A stretch of DNA of 64,000 nucleotides from positions 186,001-250,000 of the forward strand of contig NZ_JAEDAK010000006.1 of assembly GCF_016093275.1 (NCBI RefSeq), given 5' to 3'. Under the pieces are notes generated by a model. The model was given only the letters and a program-made list of their open reading frames with translations. It was not told the DNA's origin and ran no database searches. The position numbers were made by a program, and so were the translations under genes. The DNA comes from Inhella proteolytica (lineage in GTDB: Bacteria; Pseudomonadota; Gammaproteobacteria; Burkholderiales; Burkholderiaceae_C). Positions 47,574-58,653 of the stretch are shown here, piece by piece (within the stretch, counting starts at the first letter, position 1; the number at the start of each line of letters is the position of its first letter).

Positions 47574-48185
47574 ATGACGATGGAAATCCTGCTGGCCTTT
47601 GCCCTGTTTGCCGGGGTGTCCTCGATCACCCCGGGGCCGAACAACCTGATGCTGCTGAGCTCGGGCCTGAACTTCGGCTTCCGGGCCTCGATTCCCCATG
47701 TGCTGGGCATCTCCATCGGCTTCGCCTTCATGCTGGTGGCGGTGGGCCTGGGCCTGGCACTGGCGTTCGAGCGCTGGCCCCTGCTGTACCAGTTGCTGAA
47801 GATTGCCGGCGTGGCCTATCTGCTGTGGCTGGCCTGGGGGCTGGCGAGCGCGGGCAGCCTTTCGCTGGACCGGCGCGCGGGGGCGCCCAAGCCCATGGGC
47901 TTCTGGGCCGCCGCGGCCTTTCAATGGGTCAATCCCAAGGCCTGGGTGATGGGCGTCTCGGCCTTTGCCACCTACATGCCGGCGCAGGGCCTGTCCTCGG
48001 TGCTGTTGACGGCCACCTTGTTCGCGCTCATCAACCTGCCCTCGGTGGCCGCTTGGGCGCTGTGCGGCAGCCAGCTGCGCCATTGGCTGGCCGAGCCGGC
48101 GCGGCAGCGGATGTTCAACCGGGTGATGGCGGCCCTGCTGGTGCTCAGCCTGCTGCCGCTGCTGCTCGAAGGGAAGGGCGCATGA
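47574..48185 (+). CDS. LysE/RhtB-family amino-acid exporter
   Basis: Inner-membrane exporter of 203 aa with five to six helices. Family signature near the N-terminus: GVSSITPGPNNLMLLSSGLNFGFRASIPHVLGI; later AAAFQWVNPKAWVMGVSAFATY. ATG 47574 (MTMEILL) or ATG 47580 can serve as start. First gene of an operon; its stop overlaps the racemase gene (ATGA). The exported amino acid is unknown. Confidence 0.92.
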   Translation: MTMEILLAFALFAGVSSITPGPNNLMLLSSGLNFGFRASIPHVLGISIGFAFMLVAVGLGLALAFERWPLLYQLLKIAGVAYLLWLAWGLASAGSLSLDRRAGAPKPMGFWAAAAFQWVNPKAWVMGVSAFATYMPAQGLSSVLLTATLFALINLPSVAAWALCGSQLRHWLAEPARQRMFNRVMAALLVLSLLPLLLEGKGA

Positions 48186-48970
48186 GTTCGAGACTGCTGG
48201 GCTTGCTGGGCGGCATGAGCTGGGTCTCCAGCGCCCAGCTCTATACGCAGATCAATCAGGGCGTGGCCGCGCGCCGGGGCGGCCTGCACAGCGCGGCCCT
48301 GCTGCTGCACAGCGTGGACTTCGCGCCGCTTGCGGTGGCGCAGGCGGCCGGCGATTGGGCGGCGATTGCCCGCCAGCTGGGCGAGGCCGGCGCCGGCCTG
48401 CGCCGCGCCGGTGCGCAGGCCCTGCTGCTGGCTACCAACACCATGCACGCGGTGGCGGACGAGATCGAGCAGCGCGCCGAGCTGCCGCTGCTGCACCTGG
48501 TGGACATCACCGCCGCCGCCCTGCGCCAGCACGGCGTGCGCAGCGTCGGCCTGCTCGGCACGCGTTTCACCATGGAGCTGCCCTTCTACGCCGAGCGCCT
48601 GGCGCGCCATGGCATTGCGCTGCGGGTGCCGGATGACGCCGGCCGCGCCGCCGTGCACCGCTGCATCTATGAGGAGCTCTGCCAGGACCGCGTGACGCCG
48701 GCCGCCACGGCGCTGCTGCGCGAGCAGGTGCAGGCCCTGGCGGCCGCCGGCGCCCAGGCCGTGGTGCTGGGCTGCACCGAACTGAGCCTGGCCCTGCCCG
48801 CCAGCGCCCCCGTGGCCCTGCCCTTGTTCGACAGCACGGCGCTGCAGGCCGCCGCGGCCGTGGACTGGCTGTGCGGGGTGGCCCCCACGCATCACCCGAC
48901 CGAGCGGTCGGCCGCCGCCGGCGCCATCGCACAATCCACCCCTTGCCTTACCAACCGGCCCCTGACATGA
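48182..48970 (+). CDS. Aspartate/glutamate racemase-family enzyme (YgeA-like)
   Basis: Cytosolic cofactor-independent amino-acid racemase of 262 aa. N-terminal LGLLGGMSWVSSAQLYTQINQGV is typical; the first catalytic position is Thr in ATNTMHAVADEIE and the second Cys in VVLGCTELSLAL, the Thr/Cys pair known for broad-specificity YgeA-type racemases. Coupled at both ends by ATGA overlaps with the exporter and the aminotransferase. Could generate or remove D-amino acids. Confidence 0.9.
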   Translation: MSSRLLGLLGGMSWVSSAQLYTQINQGVAARRGGLHSAALLLHSVDFAPLAVAQAAGDWAAIARQLGEAGAGLRRAGAQALLLATNTMHAVADEIEQRAELPLLHLVDITAAALRQHGVRSVGLLGTRFTMELPFYAERLARHGIALRVPDDAGRAAVHRCIYEELCQDRVTPAATALLREQVQALAAAGAQAVVLGCTELSLALPASAPVALPLFDSTALQAAAAVDWLCGVAPTHHPTERSAAAGAIAQSTPCLTNRPLT

Positions 48971-50181
48971 GCAACCCCTGGACCCTGGCGCACCGCGCGG
49001 CGCGCATGAACCCCTCGATCATTCGCGAGATCCTCAAGGTCACCGAGAAGCCCGGCATCCTGTCGATGGCCGGTGGTCTGCCGAGCAGCGACACCTTCCC
49101 GGTCGAGGAGATCAAGGCCGCTTGCGCCAAGGTGCTGACGGACAACCCGCGCGAATCCCTGCAGTACGCCGCCAGCGAGGGCTTTGCCCCTTTGCGTGAA
49201 TGGGCCGCCGCGCGTGTGAACGCCGAGCTGGGCATGGACGTCTCGCCCGATCAGGTACTCGTCACCAGCGGTTCGCAGCAGGGCCTGGACCTGGTGGGCA
49301 AGATCCTGTGCGACCAGGGCGCTCCGGTGGCGGTGGAAACGCCCACCTACCTGGGCGCCCTGCAGGCCTTCACGCCCTACGAGCCGCTGTTCCACAGCCT
49401 GGCCAGTGACATCAATGGCCCGCTGCCCGAGGCGATTGCCGAGCTGCCGCGCACGGCGCCGGGCACGCGCTTCATGTACCTGCTGCCGAACTTCCAGAAC
49501 CCGACCGGCCGCGTGATGCCGGCCGAGCGCCGCGATGCCGTGATGGCCGCCGCTCAAGGAGCAGGCGTGCCCGTGGTGGAAGACAACCCCTACGGCGATC
49601 TGTGGTTCGACGAGCACCCCGGTGCCTCGCTCTCCAGCCGCTGGGCCGAGGGCAGCATCTACCTGGGCAGCTTCTCGAAGATCCTCACCCCCGGCTTCCG
49701 CCTCGGCTACGCCATCGCCCCCAAGGCGCTGTACCCCAAGCTGCTGCAGGCCAAGCAGGCGGCCGACCTGCACACCCCGGGCTTCAACCAGCGCGTGGTC
49801 TATGAAGTCATCAAGGACGGTTTCCTGGATCGCCACATCCCCAGCATCCGTGCCCGCTACAAGGCGAACCGCGATGCCATGGCCAAGGCCATCAAGGAAC
49901 ACCTGCCGGCCGGCTGCGAGTACGCCGAACCCAAGGGCGGCATGTTCTTCTGGATCCGCCTGCCCGAGGGCCTGAACGCCATCGAGTTGCTCTCGCTGGC
50001 CGTGGACGCCGGCATCGCCTTCGTGCCCGGTGCGGCCTTCTATGCCGCCAACCCCGACCCGCGCGCGCTGCGCCTGAGTTTCGTCACGCTCACGCCCGAC
50101 CAGATCGAGAAGGGCGTGGCCATCCTGGGCAAGGTGCTGCACGACGCGCTCAACAGCACCCACGCGATTCCGACTCCTTGA
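48967..50181 (+). CDS. PLP-dependent class I aminotransferase (LysN/2-aminoadipate type)
   Basis: Cytosolic aminotransferase of 404 aa. WTLAHRAARMNPSIIREILKVTEKPGILSMAGGLPSSDTFP at the start, VTSGSQQGLDLV, LPNFQNPTGRVM, VVEDNPYGDLWFDE and the PLP lysine in GSFSKILTPGFRLGYAIAPK; C-terminal LRLSFVTLTPDQIEKGV. Resembles LysN/2-aminoadipate and aromatic aminotransferases. ATG 48967 overlaps the racemase stop; the stop overlaps the GNAT start by one base. Confidence 0.92.
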   Translation: MSNPWTLAHRAARMNPSIIREILKVTEKPGILSMAGGLPSSDTFPVEEIKAACAKVLTDNPRESLQYAASEGFAPLREWAAARVNAELGMDVSPDQVLVTSGSQQGLDLVGKILCDQGAPVAVETPTYLGALQAFTPYEPLFHSLASDINGPLPEAIAELPRTAPGTRFMYLLPNFQNPTGRVMPAERRDAVMAAAQGAGVPVVEDNPYGDLWFDEHPGASLSSRWAEGSIYLGSFSKILTPGFRLGYAIAPKALYPKLLQAKQAADLHTPGFNQRVVYEVIKDGFLDRHIPSIRARYKANRDAMAKAIKEHLPAGCEYAEPKGGMFFWIRLPEGLNAIELLSLAVDAGIAFVPGAAFYAANPDPRALRLSFVTLTPDQIEKGVAILGKVLHDALNSTHAIPTP

Positions 50182-50639
50182 TGCAGCAGATCGAGCGCGG
50201 CGGCCGCCGCTACACCCTGAGCAGCGACCCGGCCGCGCTCGATGTTGACGCGGTGCACGCGATGCTCAGCCGCGCCTACTGGTGCGAGGGCATCCCGCGC
50301 GAGGTCGTGGCCAAGGCGATGGCGCACTCGCTCGCCTTCAGCCTCTGGTGCGAGGAAGCGCCGCGTCGCCAGGTCGGCATCGCCCGCTGGGTGACCGACC
50401 GCGCCACCTTCGCCTACCTCTGCGATGTGTTTCTGCATGAAGACCACCGTGGCCTGGGACTGGGCGATTGGCTGGTGGGCCAGGGGCTCCAGCACCCCGA
50501 TCTGCAGGGCCTGCGCCGCCAGGTGCTGTTCACCGCCGACATGCACGCCCTCTACGCCCGCCACGGCTTCACGCCGCTGAAGACGCCCGAGCGCGGCATG
50601 GAGATCGTGCGCCCCAACCTCTACAAGGCCAAGGCATGA
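50181..50639 (+). CDS. GNAT-family N-acetyltransferase
   Basis: Cytosolic acyl-CoA-dependent acetyltransferase of 152 aa. The acetyl-CoA loop is in DVFLHEDHRGLGLGDWLV, and LYARHGFTPLKTPERGMEI is a typical C-terminal GNAT segment. ATG 50181 (a TTG lies one codon earlier) overlaps the aminotransferase stop; the end overlaps the PhzF gene by four bases. Might acetylate the amino acid handled by its neighbours. Confidence 0.9.
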   Translation: MQQIERGGRRYTLSSDPAALDVDAVHAMLSRAYWCEGIPREVVAKAMAHSLAFSLWCEEAPRRQVGIARWVTDRATFAYLCDVFLHEDHRGLGLGDWLVGQGLQHPDLQGLRRQVLFTADMHALYARHGFTPLKTPERGMEIVRPNLYKAKA

Positions 50640-51493
50640 AGAGCCGCCGCTACACCGTCGTCGATGTCTTCACCGCCACGCCGCTGAAGGGCAATCCGCT
50701 GGCCGTGGTGGTCGATGCCGAAGGCCTGAGCGACGCGCAGATGCAGGCCTTCGCGCGCTGGACGAACCTGAGCGAAACCAGCTTTCTGCTGCCGCCCACG
50801 CAGGCCGGTGCCGACTACCGCGTGCGCATCTTCACGCCGCAGCGCGAGCTGCCCTTTGCCGGCCACCCCACGCTGGGCAGCTGCCAGGCCTGGTTGAGCC
50901 AGGGTGGCGAGCCGCAGGGCGACGCCGTGGTGCAGGAATGCGCCGTGGGTCTGGTGCGGGTCCGTCGGGAGCAAGGCCGGCTGGCCTTCGCCGCGCCGCC
51001 GCTCTTGCGCAGCGGGCCGCTGGAAGAGGGCGTGCTGGCGCAGATCCAGACGGCCCTGCATCTGCAGCCCGAGGACGTCGTGGCCCACCAGTGGGTGGAC
51101 AACGGCCCCGGTTGGTGTGCGGTGATGCTGCGCTCGGCCGAGCAGGTGCTGGCCTTGAAGCCGGACTTCGCCGCCCTGCAGCCCCTGGAGCTGGGGGTCG
51201 TCGGCCCGCATCTGCAGAAGGTGGGTGTGGTGGCGCCGCAGCAAGGCGAGGCCCAGTTCGAGGTGCGCGCCTTCATCTCGACGATGGGGGTGCCCGAAGA
51301 TCCGGTGACCGGCAGCCTGAACGCCGGCTTGGCGCAATGGCTGATCGGCAGTGGCCTGGCGCCCGATCACTACGTGGCCGCGCAGGGCACCGCCCTGGGC
51401 CGCGCGGGCCGCGTGCATGTGCAGCGCGAGGGCGCAACGATCTGGGTCGGCGGCGCCGTGCAGACCCTGGTGCAAGGGATGGTGACGCTGTGA
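50636..51493 (+). CDS. PhzF-family isomerase-like protein
   Basis: Cytosolic protein of 285 aa with the diaminopimelate-epimerase-like double fold. Features: YTVVDVFTATPLKGNPLAVVVDAEGL with the conserved Asn, the probable catalytic Glu in NLSETSFLLPPT, RIFTPQRELPFAGHPTLGS and GVPEDPVTGSLNAGLAQWL. Related enzymes isomerise phenazine precursors or amino-acid-derived compounds; no phenazine genes are here. Coupled by ATGA to the GNAT gene and by GTGA to the AlaX gene. Confidence 0.92.
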   Translation: MKSRRYTVVDVFTATPLKGNPLAVVVDAEGLSDAQMQAFARWTNLSETSFLLPPTQAGADYRVRIFTPQRELPFAGHPTLGSCQAWLSQGGEPQGDAVVQECAVGLVRVRREQGRLAFAAPPLLRSGPLEEGVLAQIQTALHLQPEDVVAHQWVDNGPGWCAVMLRSAEQVLALKPDFAALQPLELGVVGPHLQKVGVVAPQQGEAQFEVRAFISTMGVPEDPVTGSLNAGLAQWLIGSGLAPDHYVAAQGTALGRAGRVHVQREGATIWVGGAVQTLVQGMVTL

Positions 51494-52200
51494 ACCCGAC
51501 CGAAGAACTGTTCCGCGAGGACGCGCACCTGCTGCGCTGCGAGGCCCTGGTGCTGGGCCTGGAGGAGGGCGGCGGCCTGATTCTCGACCGCACCGTGGCC
51601 TACCCGCTCGGCGGTGGCCAGGCGGGCGACAGCGGCTGCATCCGCGCCGGCGACCAGAGCTGGCGCTTTGCCGACGCGCGCAAAAGCAAGCAGCATCCCG
51701 GCGCCATCCTGCACCTGATCGAAGGCGAGGGGCCACCGCCCGGCACGCCGGTGGTGGTGGAGATCGACGCGGCGCGGCGCGACAAGCACCGCCGTTTTCA
51801 CACCAGCACCCATCTGCTCTGTGCCCTGCTGCCCTACCCGGTGGACGGCTGCTCGATCACCGAGGCCTACGCGCGCCTGGACTTCCACACCGACGAGGCC
51901 TTCGACAAGGAGGCCCTTCAGGCCGGCCTGGACCGACTGGTGGCCGAGGCCCGCGCCGTGCGCCACCGCTGGATCAGCGAAGAGGAGCTGGACGCCAACC
52001 CCAGCCTGGTGCGCAGCATGAGCGTGCAGCCGCCGCGCGGCTTGGGGCGCATCCGCGTCATCGAGGTGGAGGGCGTGGACTTGCAGCCCTGCGGCGGCAC
52101 GCATGTGGCGAACACGGCAGAGATCGGAGAGGTGCGCGTGACCAAGATTGAAAAGAAGGCGGCCAAGACCCGGAGGGTCGTGCTTGGTTTCGACGCCTGA
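51490..52200 (+). CDS. AlaX-type alanyl-tRNA editing protein
   Basis: Free-standing zinc-dependent deacylase of 236 aa that clears mischarged tRNA(Ala) (typically Ser- or Gly-tRNA). The HxxxH pair is in RFHTSTHLLCAL and the second zinc pair in LQPCGGTHVANTAEIG; the N-terminal VAYPLGGGQAGDSG matches the AlaRS editing fold. Starts at GTG 51490 overlapping the PhzF stop. Placed in an amino-acid export/racemase operon, it could guard against a non-canonical amino acid handled there. Confidence 0.92.
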   Translation: MNPTEELFREDAHLLRCEALVLGLEEGGGLILDRTVAYPLGGGQAGDSGCIRAGDQSWRFADARKSKQHPGAILHLIEGEGPPPGTPVVVEIDAARRDKHRRFHTSTHLLCALLPYPVDGCSITEAYARLDFHTDEAFDKEALQAGLDRLVAEARAVRHRWISEEELDANPSLVRSMSVQPPRGLGRIRVIEVEGVDLQPCGGTHVANTAEIGEVRVTKIEKKAAKTRRVVLGFDA

Positions 52201-52690
52201 ACCGCTGCGACTGTTCATTGCGCTCTGGCCCGATGCGGCCACGGCGCAAGCGCTCCACGCCTGGTCCGATGGCCTGCACTGGCCGCCCGGCGCGCGCCGC
52301 CATCCGGCCGCTCATCTTCATCTGACACTGCACTTCCTCGGCGCCACCGCGCCAGACCGCGTGCCCGAGATCGCGGCGCTGCTGCCCGCGCGCATCGAAC
52401 CCATTGAGCTGCATTGGGGCGAGCACCAGGATTGGGGCCACGGCTTGCAGGTGCTGTGCCCACTGGATCCGCCTGCGGCCCTGTTCGAGTTGCAGCAGCA
52501 GCTGGGTCAGCGCTTGCAGGCGCACGGATTGCCGGTGGAGACGCGCCCTTACCGCCCGCATCTCACGCTCGCGCGCAAGGCGTCGGGCGTGCGGGCGGCG
52601 CAGGAGTTGGACCTGCGTTGGCGCGCCACCCGCCTGGTGCTGGCGCAGTCACTGCGCGGCTACCACGCGCTCTGGAGCAGTGCTGACTAA
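52184..52690 (+). CDS. thpR: RNA 2',3'-cyclic phosphodiesterase (2H phosphoesterase)
   Basis: Cytosolic 2H-family enzyme of 168 aa. Two H-x-T/S-type motifs, HLHLTLHFLG and RPHLTLAR, plus the N-terminal RLFIALWPD. The start is a TTG at 52184 with GGAGG at 52172-52176; no ATG or GTG fits. It begins 17 nt inside the end of the AlaX gene, so translation is coupled to the upstream operon. Confidence 0.9.
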   Translation: MVSTPEPLRLFIALWPDAATAQALHAWSDGLHWPPGARRHPAAHLHLTLHFLGATAPDRVPEIAALLPARIEPIELHWGEHQDWGHGLQVLCPLDPPAALFELQQQLGQRLQAHGLPVETRPYRPHLTLARKASGVRAAQELDLRWRATRLVLAQSLRGYHALWSSAD

Positions 52691-52708
52691 ACTCCGTCGC
52701 TCATCATC

Positions 52709-53224
52709 ATGAGTGCCCCTAACCTGAGTCTGATCGCGCCGGCCGACGCCGCGCTCTGGGATGCCGCCCGGCACATTGCGCGCGAGTACGCCGAGCAGCT
52801 GGGTGTGGATCTCTGCTTCCAGCAGTTCGATGCCGAGCTCGCGGCCATGCCCGAGCACTACGGCGAGCCCCAGGGCCTGTTCCTGCTGGCCATGGTCGAC
52901 GGCGAGGTGGCCGGCTGCGGTGGCTTTCGCCCGCTGCCCGATGTCGACTACCCGAATGCCTGCGAGATGAAGCGCCTGTTCGTGCGCCCGGCCTTCCGGC
53001 GTTTCGGGCTCGGGCGTCTGATCGCGCAAGGCCTGATCGATCGCGCGCTCGAAGCCGGCTACTCGACCATGCTGCTCGACACCCTGGACGACATGGAGGC
53101 CGCGCGCGGGCTCTACGAGACCCTGGGCTTCGAAGAGGTGCCGCCGTACTACTACAACCCGATTCCGGGCGCGCACTACCTCAAGGTCGATCTGACCGCA
53201 CCGCGCAGTTCGTATTTCGGCTAG
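52709..53224 (+). CDS. GNAT-family N-acetyltransferase
   Basis: Cytosolic acetyltransferase of 171 aa with a complete GNAT core: LLAMVDGEVAGCGGFRPL, the acyl-CoA-binding EMKRLFVRPAFRRFGLGRLIAQGLI, MLLDTLDDMEAARGLYETLGFEEVPPYYYNP. Close to the common proteobacterial family with this C-terminal YYYNP signature, whose substrate is generally unknown. 18 nt after thpR; probably the last gene of that operon. Confidence 0.9.
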   Translation: MSAPNLSLIAPADAALWDAARHIAREYAEQLGVDLCFQQFDAELAAMPEHYGEPQGLFLLAMVDGEVAGCGGFRPLPDVDYPNACEMKRLFVRPAFRRFGLGRLIAQGLIDRALEAGYSTMLLDTLDDMEAARGLYETLGFEEVPPYYYNPIPGAHYLKVDLTAPRSSYFG

Positions 53225-53245
53225 TTACAGGCCTAGAGTGCCTGG

Positions 53246-54145
53246 ATGACTGAACCCCGCATCCAAGCCCTCGGCAGCCACCGCTGCGAACTCGGCGAAT
53301 CGCCGCTCTGGCACCCGGCCGAACAGGCGCTGTACGCGGTGGACATTCCGCGCCGCCAGATCCTGCGCTGGCGCAGTGGCCAGACCGAGCCCGAGATTTG
53401 GAGCCAGGACGCCGAGCCCAGTTGCCTGGCCCTGCGCGCGCAGGGTGGCCTGTTGGTGGCGCGGCGTGATGGCCTGTTTGCCTTCGGCCCCGAGCGCGGC
53501 AGCAGCGAGCGCCTGCAGCCGTCGCCCTTCGACCCGGCGCGGCAGCGCTACAACGATGGCAAGGTCGATGCGGCCGGGCGCTTGTGGGTCGGCACCATCG
53601 ACGACGCGCGGGCCCCCGAGGCCGCGCTGTACCGCCTGGATCGCGACGGCGCGCAACGCATGGCTGGCGGCATCACCACCTCCAACGGTCTGGCCTGGAG
53701 CCCGGACGGGCGCTGGATGTACTGGGCCGACACCAAGGCGCACACCGTCTTTCGGCTGGGCTTTGATGCCGAGCAAGGCGAGCTGGGTGAGGCCGAAGCC
53801 TGGCTGCGCTTTGCGCCACGGGCACCGGAGCAGCCCTTGGAAAGCTATGGCGGCCGGCCCGATGGGGCGGCCGTGGATGCCGAAGGCTGCTACTGGGTGG
53901 CGATGTTCGAAGGGCAGCGCCTGCTGCGTTTGGCTCCTGATGGCCAGCTGCTGCAGGCCGTGGAACTGCCGGTGCGCTGCCCCACCATGCCCTGCTTCGG
54001 CGGCTCCGATCTGCGCACGCTCTACCTCACCACCGCGCGCGAGAAGCGCCCGGCAGAGGAGCTGGCGGCCCAGCCGCTGGCTGGCGCCGTGCTCACCCTG
54101 CGTGTGGCCGTGCCGGGCCTGCCCGCAGTGGCCTGCACCCTGTAA
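53246..54145 (+). CDS. SMP-30/gluconolactonase/LRE-family protein
   Basis: Six-bladed beta-propeller lactonase-like protein of 299 aa. GESPLWHPAEQALYAVDIPRRQILRW with the metal-binding Glu, RYNDGKVDAAGRLWVGTIDD (metal-binding Asn), ITTSNGLAWSPDGRWMYWADT and GAAVDAEGCYWVAM are typical SMP-30 segments. Likely hydrolyses sugar lactones, though substrate is unproven. TAGAGT (53234-53239) six bases before the ATG suggests a leaderless mRNA. Not obviously linked to the atp operon that follows. Confidence 0.9.
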   Translation: MTEPRIQALGSHRCELGESPLWHPAEQALYAVDIPRRQILRWRSGQTEPEIWSQDAEPSCLALRAQGGLLVARRDGLFAFGPERGSSERLQPSPFDPARQRYNDGKVDAAGRLWVGTIDDARAPEAALYRLDRDGAQRMAGGITTSNGLAWSPDGRWMYWADTKAHTVFRLGFDAEQGELGEAEAWLRFAPRAPEQPLESYGGRPDGAAVDAEGCYWVAMFEGQRLLRLAPDGQLLQAVELPVRCPTMPCFGGSDLRTLYLTTAREKRPAEELAAQPLAGAVLTLRVAVPGLPAVACTL

Positions 54146-54227
54146 CTGAACCCAGGCTTGCAAAGGCTTGCGAAGCTAGGAAGGGCTCTCGGGCAAAAGT
54201 CATAGGCAGCCACCAAAGGTTTCCACC

Positions 54228-54265
54228 TATACTCCCGTGGTTTTGCCGACCGGTGTGAGCCGGTC
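54228..54265 (+). promoter_or_regulatory. atp operon promoter region and leader hairpin
   Basis: A good -10 hexamer TATACT (54228-54233) with no clear -35, followed by a leader hairpin GACCGG (54248-54253)/CCGGTC (54260-54265). The first gene, atpI, starts at 54288 after a GGAAGG ribosome site (54277-54282). Confidence 0.5.
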
Positions 54266-54287
54266 GCGCCGTTTCTGGAAGGCCTGC

Positions 54288-54761
54288 ATGTCAGAACCAC
54301 AACCCTCTGCCGCAGACCGCTGGGACGACGCGATCGAGTCCGTGCCCGTCGCTCCCTGGACCGCAGAGCAGGTGCGCGCGCTGGAACAACAGCAGCCGTC
54401 CCTGTCGATGTGGCGGGTGGTGGCGGTGCAGGCGCTGGTGGGCGCGGTGCTGGCGGGTTTGTGGGCGTTTTTTGGCTCGCAACCGCGCGCGCAGGCGGTT
54501 TCCGCCCTGTGCGGTGCCGCGGCGGTGGTGCTGCCTTCGGCCGCTATGGCCTGGGGGCTGCGTCGTCGCAGCGAGCAGCCGGCCGCCGCACTCCTGGGCT
54601 TTCTGGTCTGGGAGCTGGTGAAGATTGGTTTGACGATCGCCATCCTGGTGGCGGTGGTCAAGACGCTGCCCGAATTGAGCTGGCCAGCCCTGCTGGTGAG
54701 CCTGATCGGGTGTCTGAAGGTGCATGTGTGGGGCCTCTGGGCCTTGCGCAGAACTAACTAA
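54288..54761 (+). CDS. atpI: ATP synthase subunit I (AtpI)
   Basis: Membrane protein of 157 aa that assists assembly of the c-ring and ATP synthase. Four hydrophobic segments (MWRVVAVQALVGAVLAGLWAFFGS, AVSALCGAAAVVLPSAAMAWG, AAALLGFLVWELVKIGLTIAILVAVV, LLVSLIGCLKVHVWGLWAL) and a soluble N-terminus. Frame is open to 54237 but ATG 54288 has the ribosome site. First gene of the operon, 18 nt before atpB. Confidence 0.88.
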   Translation: MSEPQPSAADRWDDAIESVPVAPWTAEQVRALEQQQPSLSMWRVVAVQALVGAVLAGLWAFFGSQPRAQAVSALCGAAAVVLPSAAMAWGLRRRSEQPAAALLGFLVWELVKIGLTIAILVAVVKTLPELSWPALLVSLIGCLKVHVWGLWALRRTN

Positions 54762-54779
54762 CGAACAGAGCGAACGACG

Positions 54780-55951
<1,172 letters not shown>

Positions 55952-55987
55952 TCACCGCTCCCTTTCACGCTTGAAAGGAGTTAAGCC

Positions 55988-56458
55988 GTGAACATCAACG
56001 CAACCCTGTTCATTCAGTGGATTCCGTTCCTCGTTCTGGCTTGGTTTACGGCGCGCTTCATTTGGCCGCCGATCACCAAGGCCCTGGACGAACGAGCGGC
56101 CAAGATCGCTGACGGACTGGCGGCTGCCGACAAGGCCAAGGCCGCGCAGGCGGACGCCAACAAGGCGGCCGACGCCCTGCTCGCGCAGACCCGCGTCGAG
56201 ACGACCAAGCAGATCGGCGACGCCGAGAAGCGCGCTGCCGCGCTGATCGAAGACGCCAAGCGCCGTGCCGAAGAGGAAGGCGCCAAGATCCTGGCCCAGG
56301 CCAAGGCGGACGCCGACCAGCAGGTCATCCGTGCCCGCGAAGCCCTGCGTGACCAGGTCGCCGTGCTGGCCGTCAAGGGCGCCGAGCAGATCCTGCAGCG
56401 CGAGGTCAACGCCGGCGTGCATGCCGAGCTGCTGAACCGCCTGAAGACGGAGCTCTAA
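55988..56458 (+). CDS. atpF: ATP synthase Fo subunit b
   Basis: Stator subunit of 156 aa: a single N-terminal membrane helix ([22 protein letters not shown]) and a long charged coiled coil ([27 protein letters not shown] onwards). Starts at GTG 55988 with GAAAGGAG upstream; an unusual start for this gene but well supported by the ribosome site and helix position. Confidence 0.96.
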   Translation: MNINATLFIQWIPFLVLAWFTARFIWPPITKALDERAAKIADGLAAADKAKAAQADANKAADALLAQTRVETTKQIGDAEKRAAALIEDAKRRAEEEGAKILAQAKADADQQVIRAREALRDQVAVLAVKGAEQILQREVNAGVHAELLNRLKTEL

Positions 56459-56460
56459 GC

Positions 56461-56994
56461 ATGGCCGAACTCGCCACCATCGCCCGTCCGTACGCGGAGG
56501 CGCTGTTTCAGGTCGCCGTCAAAGGCGACCTGAACGGCTGGCAGACGCAGCTCGACGCTCTTGCCCTGGTGGCGGGGGACGAAGGCCTGCGCCAGTTCGC
56601 CGCGCATCCGAAGACTTCGGCTGGCCAGGTCTTTGACCTCGTGGTCGAGGCCGCCAAGCTGCCCCTGGCCGATGGCATGCGCAACTTCCTGCGCACCGTC
56701 ATCGAGAACGGCCGTCTGGACGCGCTGCCCGCCGTGGCCGCGCAGTTCCACGCGCTGGCCAGTCAGGCGCAGGGCGTGGCCGATGCGGTGGTCGAGAGCG
56801 CCTTCCCGATGGACGCCGCCCAGCTCGCCGAGCTGAGCGCCGTGCTGGAAAAGCGCTTCGGCCGCAAGCTCAAGCCCGAAGTCAAGGTCGAGCCCAGCCT
56901 GATCGGGGGCGTGCGCGTCACCGTCGGCGACGAAGTGCTCGACACCTCGGTGCGTGCCCGCCTTGAGCGCATGAAGACCCAGCTGACCGCCTAA
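56461..56994 (+). CDS. atpH: ATP synthase F1 subunit delta
   Basis: Peripheral stalk subunit of 177 aa linking F1 to subunit b. [15 protein letters not shown] at the N-terminus and the C-terminal [31 protein letters not shown] are diagnostic. Two bases after atpF. Confidence 0.96.
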   Translation: MAELATIARPYAEALFQVAVKGDLNGWQTQLDALALVAGDEGLRQFAAHPKTSAGQVFDLVVEAAKLPLADGMRNFLRTVIENGRLDALPAVAAQFHALASQAQGVADAVVESAFPMDAAQLAELSAVLEKRFGRKLKPEVKVEPSLIGGVRVTVGDEVLDTSVRARLERMKTQLTA

Positions 56995-57046
56995 AGCAGC
57001 CTCAACATCCAACGCCCGGGGCTGGCCCCCGGGCGGGAGAAGCAAG

Positions 57047-58600
<1,554 letters not shown>

Positions 58601-58653
58601 ACTGACCACCAGACGCGGGGCTGAGCAGCCCCGCGCTCCAACGAGGAGAAGAC

